This document shows, piece after piece, positions 27,046 to 37,806 of a stretch of 64,000 nucleotides of DNA. Position 1 is the first letter of the stretch. Each line of letters begins with the position of its first letter. Location of the stretch: the NCBI GenBank assembly GCA_947062675.1, contig CAMSQM010000003.1:1-64000 (forward strand), written 5' to 3'. A program made the translations under genes and the position numbers. The notes beneath the pieces are model-generated. The model had not been told where the DNA came from. It saw only the letters and a program-made list of their open reading frames with translations, and made no database searches. The stretch is from an uncultured Roseburia sp. GTDB taxonomy: Bacteria > Bacillota > Clostridia > Lachnospirales > Lachnospiraceae.

Positions 27046-29328
27046 ATGACGATTGAAAAGATCAGGGAACTCGTCAGTCAGATGACGCTGGAGGAAAAGG
27101 CGGGGATGCTCTCAGGGGCAGACTTCTGGCACACAAAAGGGGTGGAGCGTCTGGATATCCCGCAGACCATGGTATCCGACGGCCCGCACGGACTGCGCAA
27201 GCAGGATGAGCAGGGGGACCACCTTGGCGTCAATGATTCGATTAAGGCTGTCTGCTTTCCGGCAGGCTGCGCGTCGGCATCCAGTTTTGACCGCGCTCTT
27301 CTCACAGAGATGGGAGAGTATCTCGGGGATGAATGTCAGGCGGAGGGGATCAGCGTTCTGCTGGGACCGGCTATGAACATCAAGCGCTCTCCGCTCTGCG
27401 GACGTAATTTTGAATATCTCTCGGAAGATCCCTATGTGGCAGGCGAGATGTCGGCGGCGCTCGTAAAAGGCGTCCAGAGCAGACATGTGGGAACAAGTCC
27501 GAAGCATTTTGCCCTGAATAATCAGGAGGGCAGGCGTATGAGCGTCTCCGCGGAGGCCGATGAGCGCACAATGCGTGAGATATATCTGGCTGGTTTTGAG
27601 AGAATGGTAAAGGCGACGAAGCCGTGGACGATGATGTGCTCCTACAACCGCATTAATGGCACTTATGCGGCTGCAAACGAGTGGCTGCTGACGGAAGTCC
27701 TGCGGAAGGAATGGGGATTTGACGGCTATGTGATGTCGGACTGGGGCGCTGTGGATGAGAGGGTGGCTGATGTGAAGGCGGGCCTGAACCTGGAAATGCC
27801 CGGAAACGGCGGACTCAACGACAAGCGCATTGTGGAAGCCGTGAAGAACGGGGAGCTGCCGGAGACGGTTCTCGACGAGAATGTGGTGCAGCTTCTGAAT
27901 ATTGTCTTCCGCTTTGAGGAGAACAGGGATAAAACGGCGGTATTTGACCGCGACCGTGATCATGAGATGGCGCGGCGCGTGGCATCGGAGTCCATGGTTC
28001 TGCTGAAGAATAACGGTGTGCTGCCGCTGAGCGGGAATGATAACGTGGTATTTATCGGAAAATATGCATCGGAGCCGCGTTTCCAGGGAGGCGGGAGCTC
28101 TCATATCAACAGCCATAAAGTGACTTCCGCGGCTGAGGCAGCGGCAGGTATCGCAGGCGTATCATTTGTGAAGGGGTTCGACGACGCGAAAGATCAGACG
28201 GATGAGGCGATGGTGCGGGAGGCAGTGGAAGCTGCAAAAGCGGCTGGGACTGCTGTGATTTTTGCCGGACTGCCGGACAGCTTTGAGTCCGAGGGGTACG
28301 ACAGGACTCATATGCGGATGCCGGAAAGTCAGAATCATCTGATCGAAGCGGTCGCAGCCGTACAGCCGAACACAGTCGTGGTGCTTCACAACGGTTCCCC
28401 TGTGGAGATGCCCTGGATTGACAAAGTGGCGGCAGTCCTCGAGTGTTATCTCGGCGGTCAGGCAGTCGGCGCGGCCCAGGTGGATGTCCTGTTCGGAAAG
28501 GTGAATCCGAGCGGAAAGCTCGCGGAGACATTTCCCGTGCAGCTGGAGGACAATCCTTCTTTCTTAAATTTCCCGGGAGAGGGAGATACTGTCTGCTACA
28601 GGGAGGGAATATTTGTCGGTTACCGCTACTACGATACGAAAAAGATGGACGTGTTATTCCCGTTCGGGCACGGACTTTCCTACACGACGTTCGCTTACGG
28701 GAACCTGACTGTGGACAGGGATAACATAAAGGATACGGACACCGTGACAGTCACCGTGGATGTGACCAATACGGGATCATGTGCCGGAAAGGAAGTTGTG
28801 CAGCTGTATGTGGCGGGGCCGCATAAAAATGTGATCCGCCCGGAAAAAGAGCTGAAGGGATTTGAGAAGGTCAGTCTTGAACCCGGAGAGACGAAGACTG
28901 TCACGTTTACGCTGGAAAAACGTGCGTTTGCGTACTGGAATACCGTACTCGCCGACTGGCATGTGGAGACAGGCGTCTACGGTGTGAAGGTTGGGGCGTC
29001 CAGCCGCGATATCCGTCTGGAGCGAAAGATCAGCGTCACCTCCACACAGGCGGTACCGCACACTTACACCATTCATTCCACGATGGGGGATGTGATGGAA
29101 AATCCGAAGCTGGCTCCCATCCTTGCAGATACGATGGCGAAGATCAGCGAGACGCTGGGCGGGCAGAAGAAAGAGGAAGGCGAGGCGGCCAGCGCGGCGA
29201 TTTCCGAGGAAATGAGCGCGGCGATGATGCGCGATATGCCTCTTCGCTCGGCGATGAGTTTTACCGGCGGAAAGGTTTCCTACGAAGATCTCGTGAAGAT
29301 GGTGGAGCAGATGAACAGTGTGGAATGA
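27046..29328 (+). CDS. Glycoside hydrolase family 3 beta-glucosidase-type enzyme
   Basis: LLGPAMNIKRSPLCGRNFEYLSEDP, GYVMSDWGA nucleophile block, fibronectin III-like C-terminal domain. Confidence 0.93.
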   Translation: MTIEKIRELVSQMTLEEKAGMLSGADFWHTKGVERLDIPQTMVSDGPHGLRKQDEQGDHLGVNDSIKAVCFPAGCASASSFDRALLTEMGEYLGDECQAEGISVLLGPAMNIKRSPLCGRNFEYLSEDPYVAGEMSAALVKGVQSRHVGTSPKHFALNNQEGRRMSVSAEADERTMREIYLAGFERMVKATKPWTMMCSYNRINGTYAAANEWLLTEVLRKEWGFDGYVMSDWGAVDERVADVKAGLNLEMPGNGGLNDKRIVEAVKNGELPETVLDENVVQLLNIVFRFEENRDKTAVFDRDRDHEMARRVASESMVLLKNNGVLPLSGNDNVVFIGKYASEPRFQGGGSSHINSHKVTSAAEAAAGIAGVSFVKGFDDAKDQTDEAMVREAVEAAKAAGTAVIFAGLPDSFESEGYDRTHMRMPESQNHLIEAVAAVQPNTVVVLHNGSPVEMPWIDKVAAVLECYLGGQAVGAAQVDVLFGKVNPSGKLAETFPVQLEDNPSFLNFPGEGDTVCYREGIFVGYRYYDTKKMDVLFPFGHGLSYTTFAYGNLTVDRDNIKDTDTVTVTVDVTNTGSCAGKEVVQLYVAGPHKNVIRPEKELKGFEKVSLEPGETKTVTFTLEKRAFAYWNTVLADWHVETGVYGVKVGASSRDIRLERKISVTSTQAVPHTYTIHSTMGDVMENPKLAPILADTMAKISETLGGQKKEEGEAASAAISEEMSAAMMRDMPLRSAMSFTGGKVSYEDLVKMVEQMNSVE

Positions 29329-29354
29329 GTCTGAGAGCTTTTGAAAAATGATTC

Positions 29355-29383
29355 TTGACATTTCCGTTGCACGGTGCTACACT
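29355..29383 (+). promoter_or_regulatory. Promoter TTGACA-N17-TACACT for trpBA leader
   Basis: -35 29355-29360, -10 29378-29383. Confidence 0.75.
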
Positions 29384-29389
29384 TCTTTT

Positions 29390-29779
29390 ACAGAACAGAG
29401 TAAAATCGTTGAGCAGAAGTAGTACCTTGCAGGGTACCTTTCAGAGAGTCTGCGGCCGGTGTGAGCAGACAGGGACCTGCGGCGGGAATGGATCTGCGAG
29501 AGCAAAGCGAAAGGAGACGGATGGCGCCTCTCAGTAGCGGATGCCGTGTCCTCACGTTACAGGGGTATGATATCGAAAACGGTCGTTGCCCGTTTCTGTA
29601 TCGGAAGAGTCTGAACATGATTGGTGGCGGATATTTCCAGTTTGATGGGGATATCCGCTTTTTTGTTATACATGCAGATTTACTGCGCCCGCACCGTCAT
29701 GTGAAGAGAAAGAGGGTGGCACCACGGATACTACCGTCCCTGGCTGGAGAGCGAAAGCTTTCCGGCCAGGGGTTTTTTT
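29390..29779 (+). ncRNA. T-box riboswitch (predicted tRNA-Trp specific) with terminator
   Basis: AGUA/GAA loop-E strands around candidate specifier UGG (29489-29491), AGAGA + GGTG apical loop, T-box agagggtggcaccacgg (29711-29727), terminator 29738-29779. Confidence 0.92.
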
Positions 29780-29933
29780 ATTTCACAGGAAAGCCCCGTC
29801 GGCGGAAACCATTAAAGCGACTGCTGTTCTGTGAAATAAAAAGCCCTCAGGGCGGGATCGCGCTGCGGCGGAGAAGAATCATGCTGCCGGGCAATCCACG
29901 GCAGGTATTTTTAAATGACAGGGAGGAGAGATT

Positions 29934-31145
29934 ATGAACCGGAAAACTTATTATGGAAATTATGGGGGACAGTATGTGGCGGAATCGCTGATGAATGTGC
30001 TGGGGGAGCTGGATACGGCTTTTGAGGAAGCCATCCGCGATCCTTCCTTTCTCAGGGAATTCCATTATTATCTGGAACAGTATGTGGGGCGGGAGACACC
30101 GTTGTATTATGCCGCGCGGCTCAGCCGGGCGTACGGGATGAAAATCTATTTGAAACGCGAGGATTTAAACCATACGGGGGCGCACAAGATTAATAATGTG
30201 ATCGGACAGATACTCCTTGCGAAGCGCATGGGAAAGAAGAAAGTGATCGCGGAGACCGGGGCCGGTCAGCACGGCGTCGCGACGGCCACAGGGGCGGCGC
30301 TGGCCGATATGGAGTGCACGGTATATATGGGGGAGGAGGATATGCGGCGCCAGGAGCTGAATGTGCTGCGTATGCGGATGCTGGGAGCCCGCGTGGTGAG
30401 CGTGCGCTCAGGCAGCAATACTTTAAAAGACGCCACAAACGAGGCGATCCGCAGCTGGTCTGAGACGGCTGGGGACACATTTTATGTGATCGGTTCGGCG
30501 GTCGGCCCGTATCCGTACCCGAAGATCGTAAAAGAGTTTCAGAGTGTGATCAGCCGTGAGGCGAAAAAGCAGATTCTTGCGGCGGAGGGGCGCCTTCCGG
30601 ACGTCGTTGCGGCCTGTGTCGGCGGCGGGTCTAATTCGATCGGGATGTTTGCGGATTTTATCGGCGAGGCGGGGGTAAAGCTGATCGGCGTGGAGGCTGC
30701 CGGGAGAGGAATTGAAACGGGAGAACATGCATCCGCGATGGCGGCCGGCCGGCCCGGGGTGCTTCACGGCATGCGTTCGTATCTCCTTCAGGATGAGGCC
30801 GGCAATATACAGCTGGCGCATTCCATCTCCGCCGGCCTCGATTATCCGGGAGTGGGGCCGGAGCACGCATTTTTAAAGGATACCGGAAGGGCAGAGTATA
30901 CGGCTGTCACAGATGCGGACGCCATGGAGGCGCTGTCTGTCCTGTGCAGACTGGAGGGCATAATTCCTGCCATAGAAAGTGCCCATGCGGTCGCGTATGC
31001 CCGGGTTTACGCAAAAGAACTCGCGGAGCGCATCGGGCCCGGAAAGGCTGCGGAACAGATTATGATCATATGTCTCTCGGGCCGCGGGGATAAGGATGTG
31101 GCCGCGATCGCGGATTACAGGGACGGAAAAGGATATCTGAATTAA
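29934..31145 (+). CDS. trpB: Tryptophan synthase beta subunit
   Basis: [37 protein letters not shown]. Confidence 0.98.
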   Translation: MNRKTYYGNYGGQYVAESLMNVLGELDTAFEEAIRDPSFLREFHYYLEQYVGRETPLYYAARLSRAYGMKIYLKREDLNHTGAHKINNVIGQILLAKRMGKKKVIAETGAGQHGVATATGAALADMECTVYMGEEDMRRQELNVLRMRMLGARVVSVRSGSNTLKDATNEAIRSWSETAGDTFYVIGSAVGPYPYPKIVKEFQSVISREAKKQILAAEGRLPDVVAACVGGGSNSIGMFADFIGEAGVKLIGVEAAGRGIETGEHASAMAAGRPGVLHGMRSYLLQDEAGNIQLAHSISAGLDYPGVGPEHAFLKDTGRAEYTAVTDADAMEALSVLCRLEGIIPAIESAHAVAYARVYAKELAERIGPGKAAEQIMIICLSGRGDKDVAAIADYRDGKGYLN

Positions 31146-31171
31146 CAGAATAAACAAAAAAACAGAAAGAA

Positions 31172-31984
31172 ATGAGGGAAAAAATGAATCGTATCGAACA
31201 GAAAATGAAGCATCTGCAGGAATCAGGAGAAAAAGCGGTGATCACATATCTGCCCGTCGTCCTGCCGGACCTGGGCAGGACGGCAGAAATAATCAGGGCG
31301 CTGGATCGGGGAGGCTGCGACGCCGTGGAGCTTGGAATTCCGTTTTCCGATCCGGTCGCGGACGGCCCGGTGATCGCGGATGCCTTCTGCCGTGCGTCGG
31401 GTAACGGGATCACCTTCGACAAGGTATCTGCCCTGACAAGGGGGCTCAGGGAAGAAGGTGTGGAGATCCCGGTTCTGTTTGTGCTGTATTATAATACCGT
31501 TCTGAACTGCGGGGTAAAAGCTTTTGTGGAAGAATGCGCGGCGGCGGGCGCAGACGGCGTGATGATTCAGGATCTGCCGTTTGAAGAGCAGGGGGAGATC
31601 AGACAGTATCTGGATGAGACAGAAAATATAATTCTGATTCAATATATATCCCCGCTGTCCGGAGACCGGATTCCGATGATTGCGGCGGGAGCGCGGGGAT
31701 TTCTCAGCTGTATGTCTTTTCAGCAGGACGGCGGTGAGACGGGGGAAGTTTCTGACCGACGCAGGGACTTTCTTACAGATGCAAAATCGGTGTCGGGGCT
31801 TCCTGTGCTGATAAACGCCGGCGCCGGGACTTTGGACAGTATAAAACAGATGCGGTACCCGGCAGACGGTGTGATTACCGGAGCGCATTTAGTCCGGATC
31901 ATGGAGGAAAGCGGTTATGCGCCGGATGCGGCAGAGGCATACTGCCGCGCGGCAAAAAGCGCGCTGAATGGAAGAGCGGGATAA
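31172..31984 (+). CDS. trpA: Tryptophan synthase alpha subunit (start may be 31184)
   Basis: VELGIPFSDPVADGPVIADA motif; follows trpB. Confidence 0.97.
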   Translation: MREKMNRIEQKMKHLQESGEKAVITYLPVVLPDLGRTAEIIRALDRGGCDAVELGIPFSDPVADGPVIADAFCRASGNGITFDKVSALTRGLREEGVEIPVLFVLYYNTVLNCGVKAFVEECAAAGADGVMIQDLPFEEQGEIRQYLDETENIILIQYISPLSGDRIPMIAAGARGFLSCMSFQQDGGETGEVSDRRRDFLTDAKSVSGLPVLINAGAGTLDSIKQMRYPADGVITGAHLVRIMEESGYAPDAAEAYCRAAKSALNGRAG

Positions 31985-32074
31985 GCGCCGGGGAGTATTT
32001 ATTCCGGAGGGGTTGCGGAAACCGTGAGAGATGGTGTAAAATCAGCATCAGAAACCATTCTGAGGAGAGTATCC

Positions 32075-33118
32075 ATGATTTATTTTAACAGTGACTATAC
32101 GGAGGGATGTCATCCTGCGATTCTCGCAAAGCTGGCGGAGACGAATCGGGAGCAGACGCCCGGGTATGGAGAGGACGATTATTGTAAACTGGCGGCGGAT
32201 AAAATCCGGGAGGCCTGTCAGGCGCCGGAAGCAGATGTGCATTTCCTGACCGGCGGGACGCAGACGAATATGACGGTGACCGCCGCGGCGCTAAAGCCCT
32301 ATCAGGGGGTGATCACAGCCTCCTGCGGGCACATCAACGTCCACGAGACGGGAGCGCCGGAGGCAGCGGGGCATAAGTGCCTTGTGATGGAAACGCCGGA
32401 TGGCAGGCTGACTGCGCGGCAGATTGCGGCGTACACGGATGCACATTATGCGGACGAGAGCGCTGAACATATGGTTCAGCCGAAAATGGTATATCTGTCG
32501 TATCCGACGGAGACAGGAACGATTTATAAAAAAGAAGAGCTGCGGGAGATCAGCCGTGTCTGCAGGGAGCGCGGCCTTTTTCTGTTTCTTGACGGAGCGC
32601 GGCTGGGATACGGTCTGATGTGCAGGGAAAATGATCTGACACTGGCGGAGATTGCGGAATATACCGATATATTTTATATCGGCGGCACAAAGGTGGGAGC
32701 CCTCTTCGGGGAGGCGGTTGTGATCACCAGGGAGGAGCTGAAGGTGGATTTCCGCTATCACATCAAGCAGCGCGGCGCCATGCTCGCCAAGGGAAGACTT
32801 CTGGGGATACAGTTTCTCACGCTGTTTGAGGACAACCGCTATTTTGAGATTTCCGCGCATGCGGCGCGCCTGGCAGAAAAATTAAAAGAAGAATTGATAA
32901 AAATGAACATTCCTTTTTACAGTGATTCCCCGACGAACCAGCAGTTTGTGATACTGCCTGACGCACTGCTCGAGCAGCTGAAAAAAACATATGTTTTTTC
33001 ACATGTGGCCCGGGTGGACGGGACACACAGCGCTGTTCGTCTGTGCACCAGCTGGGCGACGCGGGAGGAGGATGTGGATCAGCTGCTGGCGGACATCCGC
33101 GGGCTTTTGGGACTCTGA
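32075..33118 (+). CDS. Low-specificity L-threonine aldolase family (beta-eliminating lyase)
   Basis: FNSDYTEGCHPAIL, LTGGTQTN, DGARLGYG, YIGGTKVGALFGEAVV. Confidence 0.9.
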   Translation: MIYFNSDYTEGCHPAILAKLAETNREQTPGYGEDDYCKLAADKIREACQAPEADVHFLTGGTQTNMTVTAAALKPYQGVITASCGHINVHETGAPEAAGHKCLVMETPDGRLTARQIAAYTDAHYADESAEHMVQPKMVYLSYPTETGTIYKKEELREISRVCRERGLFLFLDGARLGYGLMCRENDLTLAEIAEYTDIFYIGGTKVGALFGEAVVITREELKVDFRYHIKQRGAMLAKGRLLGIQFLTLFEDNRYFEISAHAARLAEKLKEELIKMNIPFYSDSPTNQQFVILPDALLEQLKKTYVFSHVARVDGTHSAVRLCTSWATREEDVDQLLADIRGLLGL

Positions 33119-33138
33119 CAGACAGGAGAGAATAGAGT

Positions 33139-34155
33139 ATGCCACACAGGAAAAAAATACTGCTGCTTGCGACCGGCGGTACGATCGCATCCCGGAAATC
33201 AGAGAGCGGCTTAAAACCGGGGATATCGCCGCAGGAACTGATCGCTTTTCTCCCCGGGGTGGAGGAGATCTGCGACATTACGGCCGTGGAGCTTTTAAAT
33301 CTTGACAGTTCCAATATGGAGCCCGCGCACTGGAAGAAGATGGCGCATGCCATAAAAGAGAATTACGGGGCGTATGACGGTTTTGTTATTGCCCACGGCA
33401 CGGATACCATGGCCTACACGGCCGCGGCGCTTTCTTATATGGTACAGAATACGAAAAAGCCGGTGGTTATCACAGGCTCCCAGAAGCCGGCCGACCTGGA
33501 GATCACAGATGCAAAGACGAACCTGCTCGACAGCTTCCGCTACGCGACTGATGATCATTCCCAGGGGGTACAGATCGTGTTTGACGGGAAGGTGATCGCG
33601 GGGACGAGGGCGAGAAAGACACGTTCCAAAAGTTATAATGCATTTTCCAGCATGGATTTTCCGTGTCTTGCCGTGATTCAGGATGGCAGTATCATGCGTT
33701 ATCTTCCGATGCTTCCCTATGAAGAGGAAGTCTCTTTTTATGAGGAACTGGATGAAAATGTATTTCTGCTCAAAATGATACCGGGCATTCGACCGCGGGT
33801 GCTGGGGAGTATTTTTGAGCAGTATCACTGCATTATTGTCGAGAGCTTTGGCGTGGGCGGCATTCCGCGGTCGGTTTCGGGGGAATTTTACCGGCTCTGT
33901 CAGCAATATCCGGACCGGCTTGTTATTATGGCGACGCAGGTGGCGCATGAGGGGAGTGACATGACCGTCTATGAGGTGGGACATGATATCAAGAAGCACT
34001 GTCATTTCCTTGAGTCCTACGACATGACGCTGGAGGCCGTTATCGCAAAGGCGATGTGGATGCTGGGCAATTATAAAATTGCAGAGGATAATATTGAGGA
34101 GATTTTTTACCGGAAAATCAATTACGATGTCATATTTGGAAGAGAGGGGCGGTGA
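33139..34155 (+). CDS. Type I L-asparaginase
   Basis: LLATGGTIAS and VIAHGTDTMAYTAAAL motifs. Confidence 0.94.
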   Translation: MPHRKKILLLATGGTIASRKSESGLKPGISPQELIAFLPGVEEICDITAVELLNLDSSNMEPAHWKKMAHAIKENYGAYDGFVIAHGTDTMAYTAAALSYMVQNTKKPVVITGSQKPADLEITDAKTNLLDSFRYATDDHSQGVQIVFDGKVIAGTRARKTRSKSYNAFSSMDFPCLAVIQDGSIMRYLPMLPYEEEVSFYEELDENVFLLKMIPGIRPRVLGSIFEQYHCIIVESFGVGGIPRSVSGEFYRLCQQYPDRLVIMATQVAHEGSDMTVYEVGHDIKKHCHFLESYDMTLEAVIAKAMWMLGNYKIAEDNIEEIFYRKINYDVIFGREGR

Positions 34156-34194
34156 GGGCGGGAACAGAATTTTTGATAAATTCCGGAATATTGA

Positions 34195-34223
34195 TTGAAC
34201 TATTTTTTTACTTAGTGTAAAAT
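34195..34223 (+). promoter_or_regulatory. Promoter TTGAAC-N17-TAAAAT
   Basis: -35 34195-34200, -10 34218-34223. Confidence 0.55.
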
Positions 34224-34265
34224 GATACTAGCTATTATTATTCTGGAACAGAGGAGAATTTAATT

Positions 34266-34643
34266 ATGACGTTAGATAATGTAAAAATCCTGATCGGTGA
34301 TGATTCCATTCTCGCAAGAAAGCAGTTAAAGGACGTGATTCTGTCGTTTGGCAACCCCATCTTTTTCGAGGCGGCCAATGGGCAGGAGACCGTGGACATC
34401 TACAAAAAAGAATCTCCTGATCTTGTTTTTATCGACATTGTGATGCCTGTCAAGGATGGAAATACGGCTATCCGGGAGATTATCAGCTACGACAGGGATG
34501 CGGATATCGTGATTGTGTCTTCCATCGGAACCCAGTCACAGCTTAAGATGGCGATTGAGGCCGGCGCAAATGACTTCATCCAGAAGCCGCTGAACGCGGA
34601 TCAGGTTCATCACATTATTGCTTCGAGATTTGAAGGGAGATAA
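34266..34643 (+). CDS. CheY-like stand-alone response regulator
   Basis: ILIGDDS, VFIDIVMPVKDG, VIVSSIGT, IQKPLN receiver motifs. Confidence 0.93.
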   Translation: MTLDNVKILIGDDSILARKQLKDVILSFGNPIFFEAANGQETVDIYKKESPDLVFIDIVMPVKDGNTAIREIISYDRDADIVIVSSIGTQSQLKMAIEAGANDFIQKPLNADQVHHIIASRFEGR

Positions 34644-34646
34644 TTT

Positions 34647-35540
34647 ATGTATGCTCAGTTTTTTGGCAATTATCTGCTCACAAGGGATATTGTCACCAAG
34701 GAACAGTTGATCACCGCTCTGCAGAAGAAAGATTCCCAGCACATGAAGCTTGGAACGCTTGCAATTCACGCGGGATATATGACTGCAAATGAGGTTGACA
34801 GGATTGTCATTCTGCAGACCCATCTGGATAAGCGGTTCGGGGAGATCGCGATCCATGAGGGATACCTGACCGAGTCGCAGGTGGCGGAGCTTCTGAAGAA
34901 ACAGAAGCCGGATTTTCTGCGGCTGGGACAGGTACTGGTGGAAGACGGCATTCTTGACAACAATCAGCTTCAGGAAGCGATTATCAATTACCAGTCCGAG
35001 AGCGAATTTGATGATTTCATCTATTCCGACGAGACCAGGGAGATTATCAGTCACCTTCTGGAGAACTTTTTTGTCGCGACGGAGCGCCCTCTGACCAGAT
35101 ATGAGCTTGCGTATTTTCAGCTGCTGTTCAATAATCTCGTCCGTTTTATCGGGGATGATTTTACACCGGTAGCGCCTTACCGGGCGAAAGAATACCCGAC
35201 CAGTTACTGCGTGTCGCAGGGGGTGTATGGAAAGTTTACGATGCGGATTTACCTTGATATGGGGGAGAAGACTGCAGTCGAGTTTGCCTGCCGGTATGCG
35301 AGGGAGATTTTTCCCGAATTTGACGAGTATGTGCAGGCAGCCCTTGAGGATTTCCTGAATCTCCACAACGGGCTCTTCACGGTCAATCTCTCCAACGACT
35401 ATTCCGTCGAGCTTCAGCTGACGCCGCCCGGCGTTGAGACGCCGGAGCTGCTGACGTTTACTTCAGAGACCTATCTTCTGCCGATTGTCTATCCGTTTGG
35501 AACCTTCCACTTTATCATAGAGATGTCAGCGGAGGAGTAA
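34647..35540 (+). CDS. Two-part protein: N-terminal MshEN-like repeats and C-terminal CheX-like domain
   Basis: Repeated LG.LAI..GY.T..EV / FGEIAIHEGYLTESQV units, then FVGDDF-like/ALEDFLNLHNGLF CheX-type region. Confidence 0.6.
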   Translation: MYAQFFGNYLLTRDIVTKEQLITALQKKDSQHMKLGTLAIHAGYMTANEVDRIVILQTHLDKRFGEIAIHEGYLTESQVAELLKKQKPDFLRLGQVLVEDGILDNNQLQEAIINYQSESEFDDFIYSDETREIISHLLENFFVATERPLTRYELAYFQLLFNNLVRFIGDDFTPVAPYRAKEYPTSYCVSQGVYGKFTMRIYLDMGEKTAVEFACRYAREIFPEFDEYVQAALEDFLNLHNGLFTVNLSNDYSVELQLTPPGVETPELLTFTSETYLLPIVYPFGTFHFIIEMSAEE

Positions 35541-35557
35541 TATACATGATTTCCGCC

Positions 35558-35587
35558 AAAAACCCGGCCTTCATGGCCGGGTTTTTT
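35558..35587 (+). terminator. Rho-independent terminator (A-run/T-run, possibly bidirectional)
   Basis: aaaaacccggcc-ttcat-ggccgggttttt. Confidence 0.85.
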
Positions 35588-35645
35588 ATACAAAAATGAT
35601 CGCTGTGCGGGCCTGTGTTCCGGATCCCGGAACACAGGAAACAAT

Positions 35646-37151
35646 TCAGGCTTCGTCTGCGGGAAGACCGAGAATCTTTTTTACGGTCTGCCGCATTTCA
35701 TCCGTCCCGCACACGGTGTCGTGGAGAACGGCAGCGTTGCGGATCTCTTCAATTGCCGCCGGAACCTTCCGGTTTCCGATCCGGCTCAGTTCGTCGGCCA
35801 GTTCAAAATCGGACATGGCGTTATACCGGCTGTCAATTGCGCCCATCACGCTGCGCGTGAACTTAAAGGGGCTTGCGGTGGAGACAATCACGGTCTTTGT
35901 CGCGGTATCCCCTGTGTCTTTCCGGTACTTCTCCCAGACGGCTGTCGCGACGGCTGTGTGTGTGTCGATGATATATCCGGTCTTTTCGTAAAGTGCCCGT
36001 ATGGTCCCTGCAGTCTCATCCCCGTCGGCATAATTGCCGTAAAAATCGTTGAGCTGCGCTTTCATTTCCGGCGTGATCTCATATTTACCGTTCGTGGAGA
36101 GCGCACGCATCAGAGCGGCATTTCGCTCTGCGTCGTTTCCGGCAATCCGGTAGATCAGCCGTTCCAGATTGCTGGAAATCAGGATGTCCATGGAGGGTGA
36201 GTTTGTCAGTACAAATTCCCTGTTTTTGTCGTAGACGCCTGTCGAAAAGAAATCGTACAGAACGCGGTTCTCATTGGACGCACAGATCAGCTTTGCGATC
36301 GGAAGTCCCATCTGTTTTGCGTAGAATGCCGCAAGTATATTTCCGAAATTGCCGGTTGGCACGACAAGATTGATCTTTTCCCCGTCTTTAATGACGCCCT
36401 GTCCGGAAAGCTTCGCGCACACATAGACATAGTAGACAATCTGCGGCACGAGCCGTCCGATATTGATGGAGTTGGCTGAAGAAAACTGGAAGCCTGCAGC
36501 GTCCATCTCTTTCGCCAGCGCGGCGTCGGAGAACAGCTGCTTGACGCCGGTCTGTGCCTGGTCAAAGTTGCCGCGGATACCGATCACGGAAGTATTGCTG
36601 CCCTTCTGGGTCACCATCTGGAGCTTCTGAATGGGGCTGACCCCGTCCCTGGGATAAAAAACAATGATTTTTGTGCCCGGCACATCCGCAAAACCAGCCA
36701 GCGCCGCTTTTCCGGTATCCCCGGAAGTCGCAGTCAGGATCACAATCTCATTTTTCACATGATTCTTTTTCGCCGCGGTCACGAGCAGGTGCGGCAGAAT
36801 GGAGAGCGCCATGTCTTTGAAGGCGATTGTGGCGCCGTGGAAAAGTTCCAGATAATACGCGCCGTCCGCCCGGGTGAGCGGTGCAATCTCCTCCGTGTCG
36901 AATTTGCTGTCATACGCAGACGCAATGCAGTGCCTGAGCTCCTCCTCCGTGAAATCCGTCAGAAATTTTTTCATGACCTCGTACGCGGTCTGCTGGTAGG
37001 TCATTCCGGCGAGCTCTTTAAGACTCACATCCAGGACCGGCAGCTGCTCCGGCACAAACAGCCCTCCGTCTGCGGCGAGGCCTTTTAAGATGGCCTGGGA
37101 GGCAGTTGCTTTTTCGCCGGCATCTCTTGTGCTTACATACATCATATCCAT
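35646..37151 (-). CDS. thrC: Threonine synthase
   Basis: FHGATIAFKDMAL, TSGDTGKAAL, VPTGNFGNILAA. Confidence 0.96.
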   Translation of the reverse strand: MDMMYVSTRDAGEKATASQAILKGLAADGGLFVPEQLPVLDVSLKELAGMTYQQTAYEVMKKFLTDFTEEELRHCIASAYDSKFDTEEIAPLTRADGAYYLELFHGATIAFKDMALSILPHLLVTAAKKNHVKNEIVILTATSGDTGKAALAGFADVPGTKIIVFYPRDGVSPIQKLQMVTQKGSNTSVIGIRGNFDQAQTGVKQLFSDAALAKEMDAAGFQFSSANSINIGRLVPQIVYYVYVCAKLSGQGVIKDGEKINLVVPTGNFGNILAAFYAKQMGLPIAKLICASNENRVLYDFFSTGVYDKNREFVLTNSPSMDILISSNLERLIYRIAGNDAERNAALMRALSTNGKYEITPEMKAQLNDFYGNYADGDETAGTIRALYEKTGYIIDTHTAVATAVWEKYRKDTGDTATKTVIVSTASPFKFTRSVMGAIDSRYNAMSDFELADELSRIGNRKVPAAIEEIRNAAVLHDTVCGTDEMRQTVKKILGLPADEA

Positions 37152-37326
37152 TGTTTATCCTCTTATCTTTTCACATATTTAAGTCCGGTGCTTTAGACAT
37201 TATAAGGGAAACGGCGAGTGTGTGTCAATGAGGAGTTCACGGGGAGAACCGGAGTCTGTTTTATCCGGGGGATTGCGTGATCCGTCTCTCCTGTTTATAA
37301 TGGAAGAAAAACGGGAGGCTTCAGGG

Positions 37327-37668
37327 ATGGATCTTTTAATGATATTTGATGTGATGATGCTGTGTCTGGGCGTGTACATGACAGTCGCGGCGTTTGTGAT
37401 GAAAAAAAGCGGACGGATCCGGGCGGTAATTCTGACGGAACAGGAAATCGCGGTCTGCCGCGATAAAAATGGCTTTATCGCATATATGTACTGGCGGGAA
37501 GCCGTGGCGGGAGGTGTGCTGATTCTGGCGGGGGCATCCGGGTTTATAAACGATCTGTTTTTTCATGCGAGGCCGTGGGACATGGTAAAAATGGCGTCTG
37601 CCCTGGCGGCATTTTTGTGGTTCTGGTGTGGGATGAGTGCGGCGAGGGAGCGTTTCCTGAAAAAGTGA
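37327..37668 (+). CDS. Small multi-TM membrane protein, unknown function
   Basis: Three hydrophobic helices; gggaggc RBS before ATG 37327. Confidence 0.6.
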   Translation: MDLLMIFDVMMLCLGVYMTVAAFVMKKSGRIRAVILTEQEIAVCRDKNGFIAYMYWREAVAGGVLILAGASGFINDLFFHARPWDMVKMASALAAFLWFWCGMSAARERFLKK

Positions 37669-37806
37669 CGGACATGTCTTTCCGGAGCAGTATTTTTCAC
37701 ACGGCCGTCACATGAGAGCAGTATGATACAGTCGGCGGTACCGGCGCTTTGTGCGCCGTTCCGCGGAACACTGGCAGATGAAAATCATATGGAAAGGAGC
37801 AGCGGT

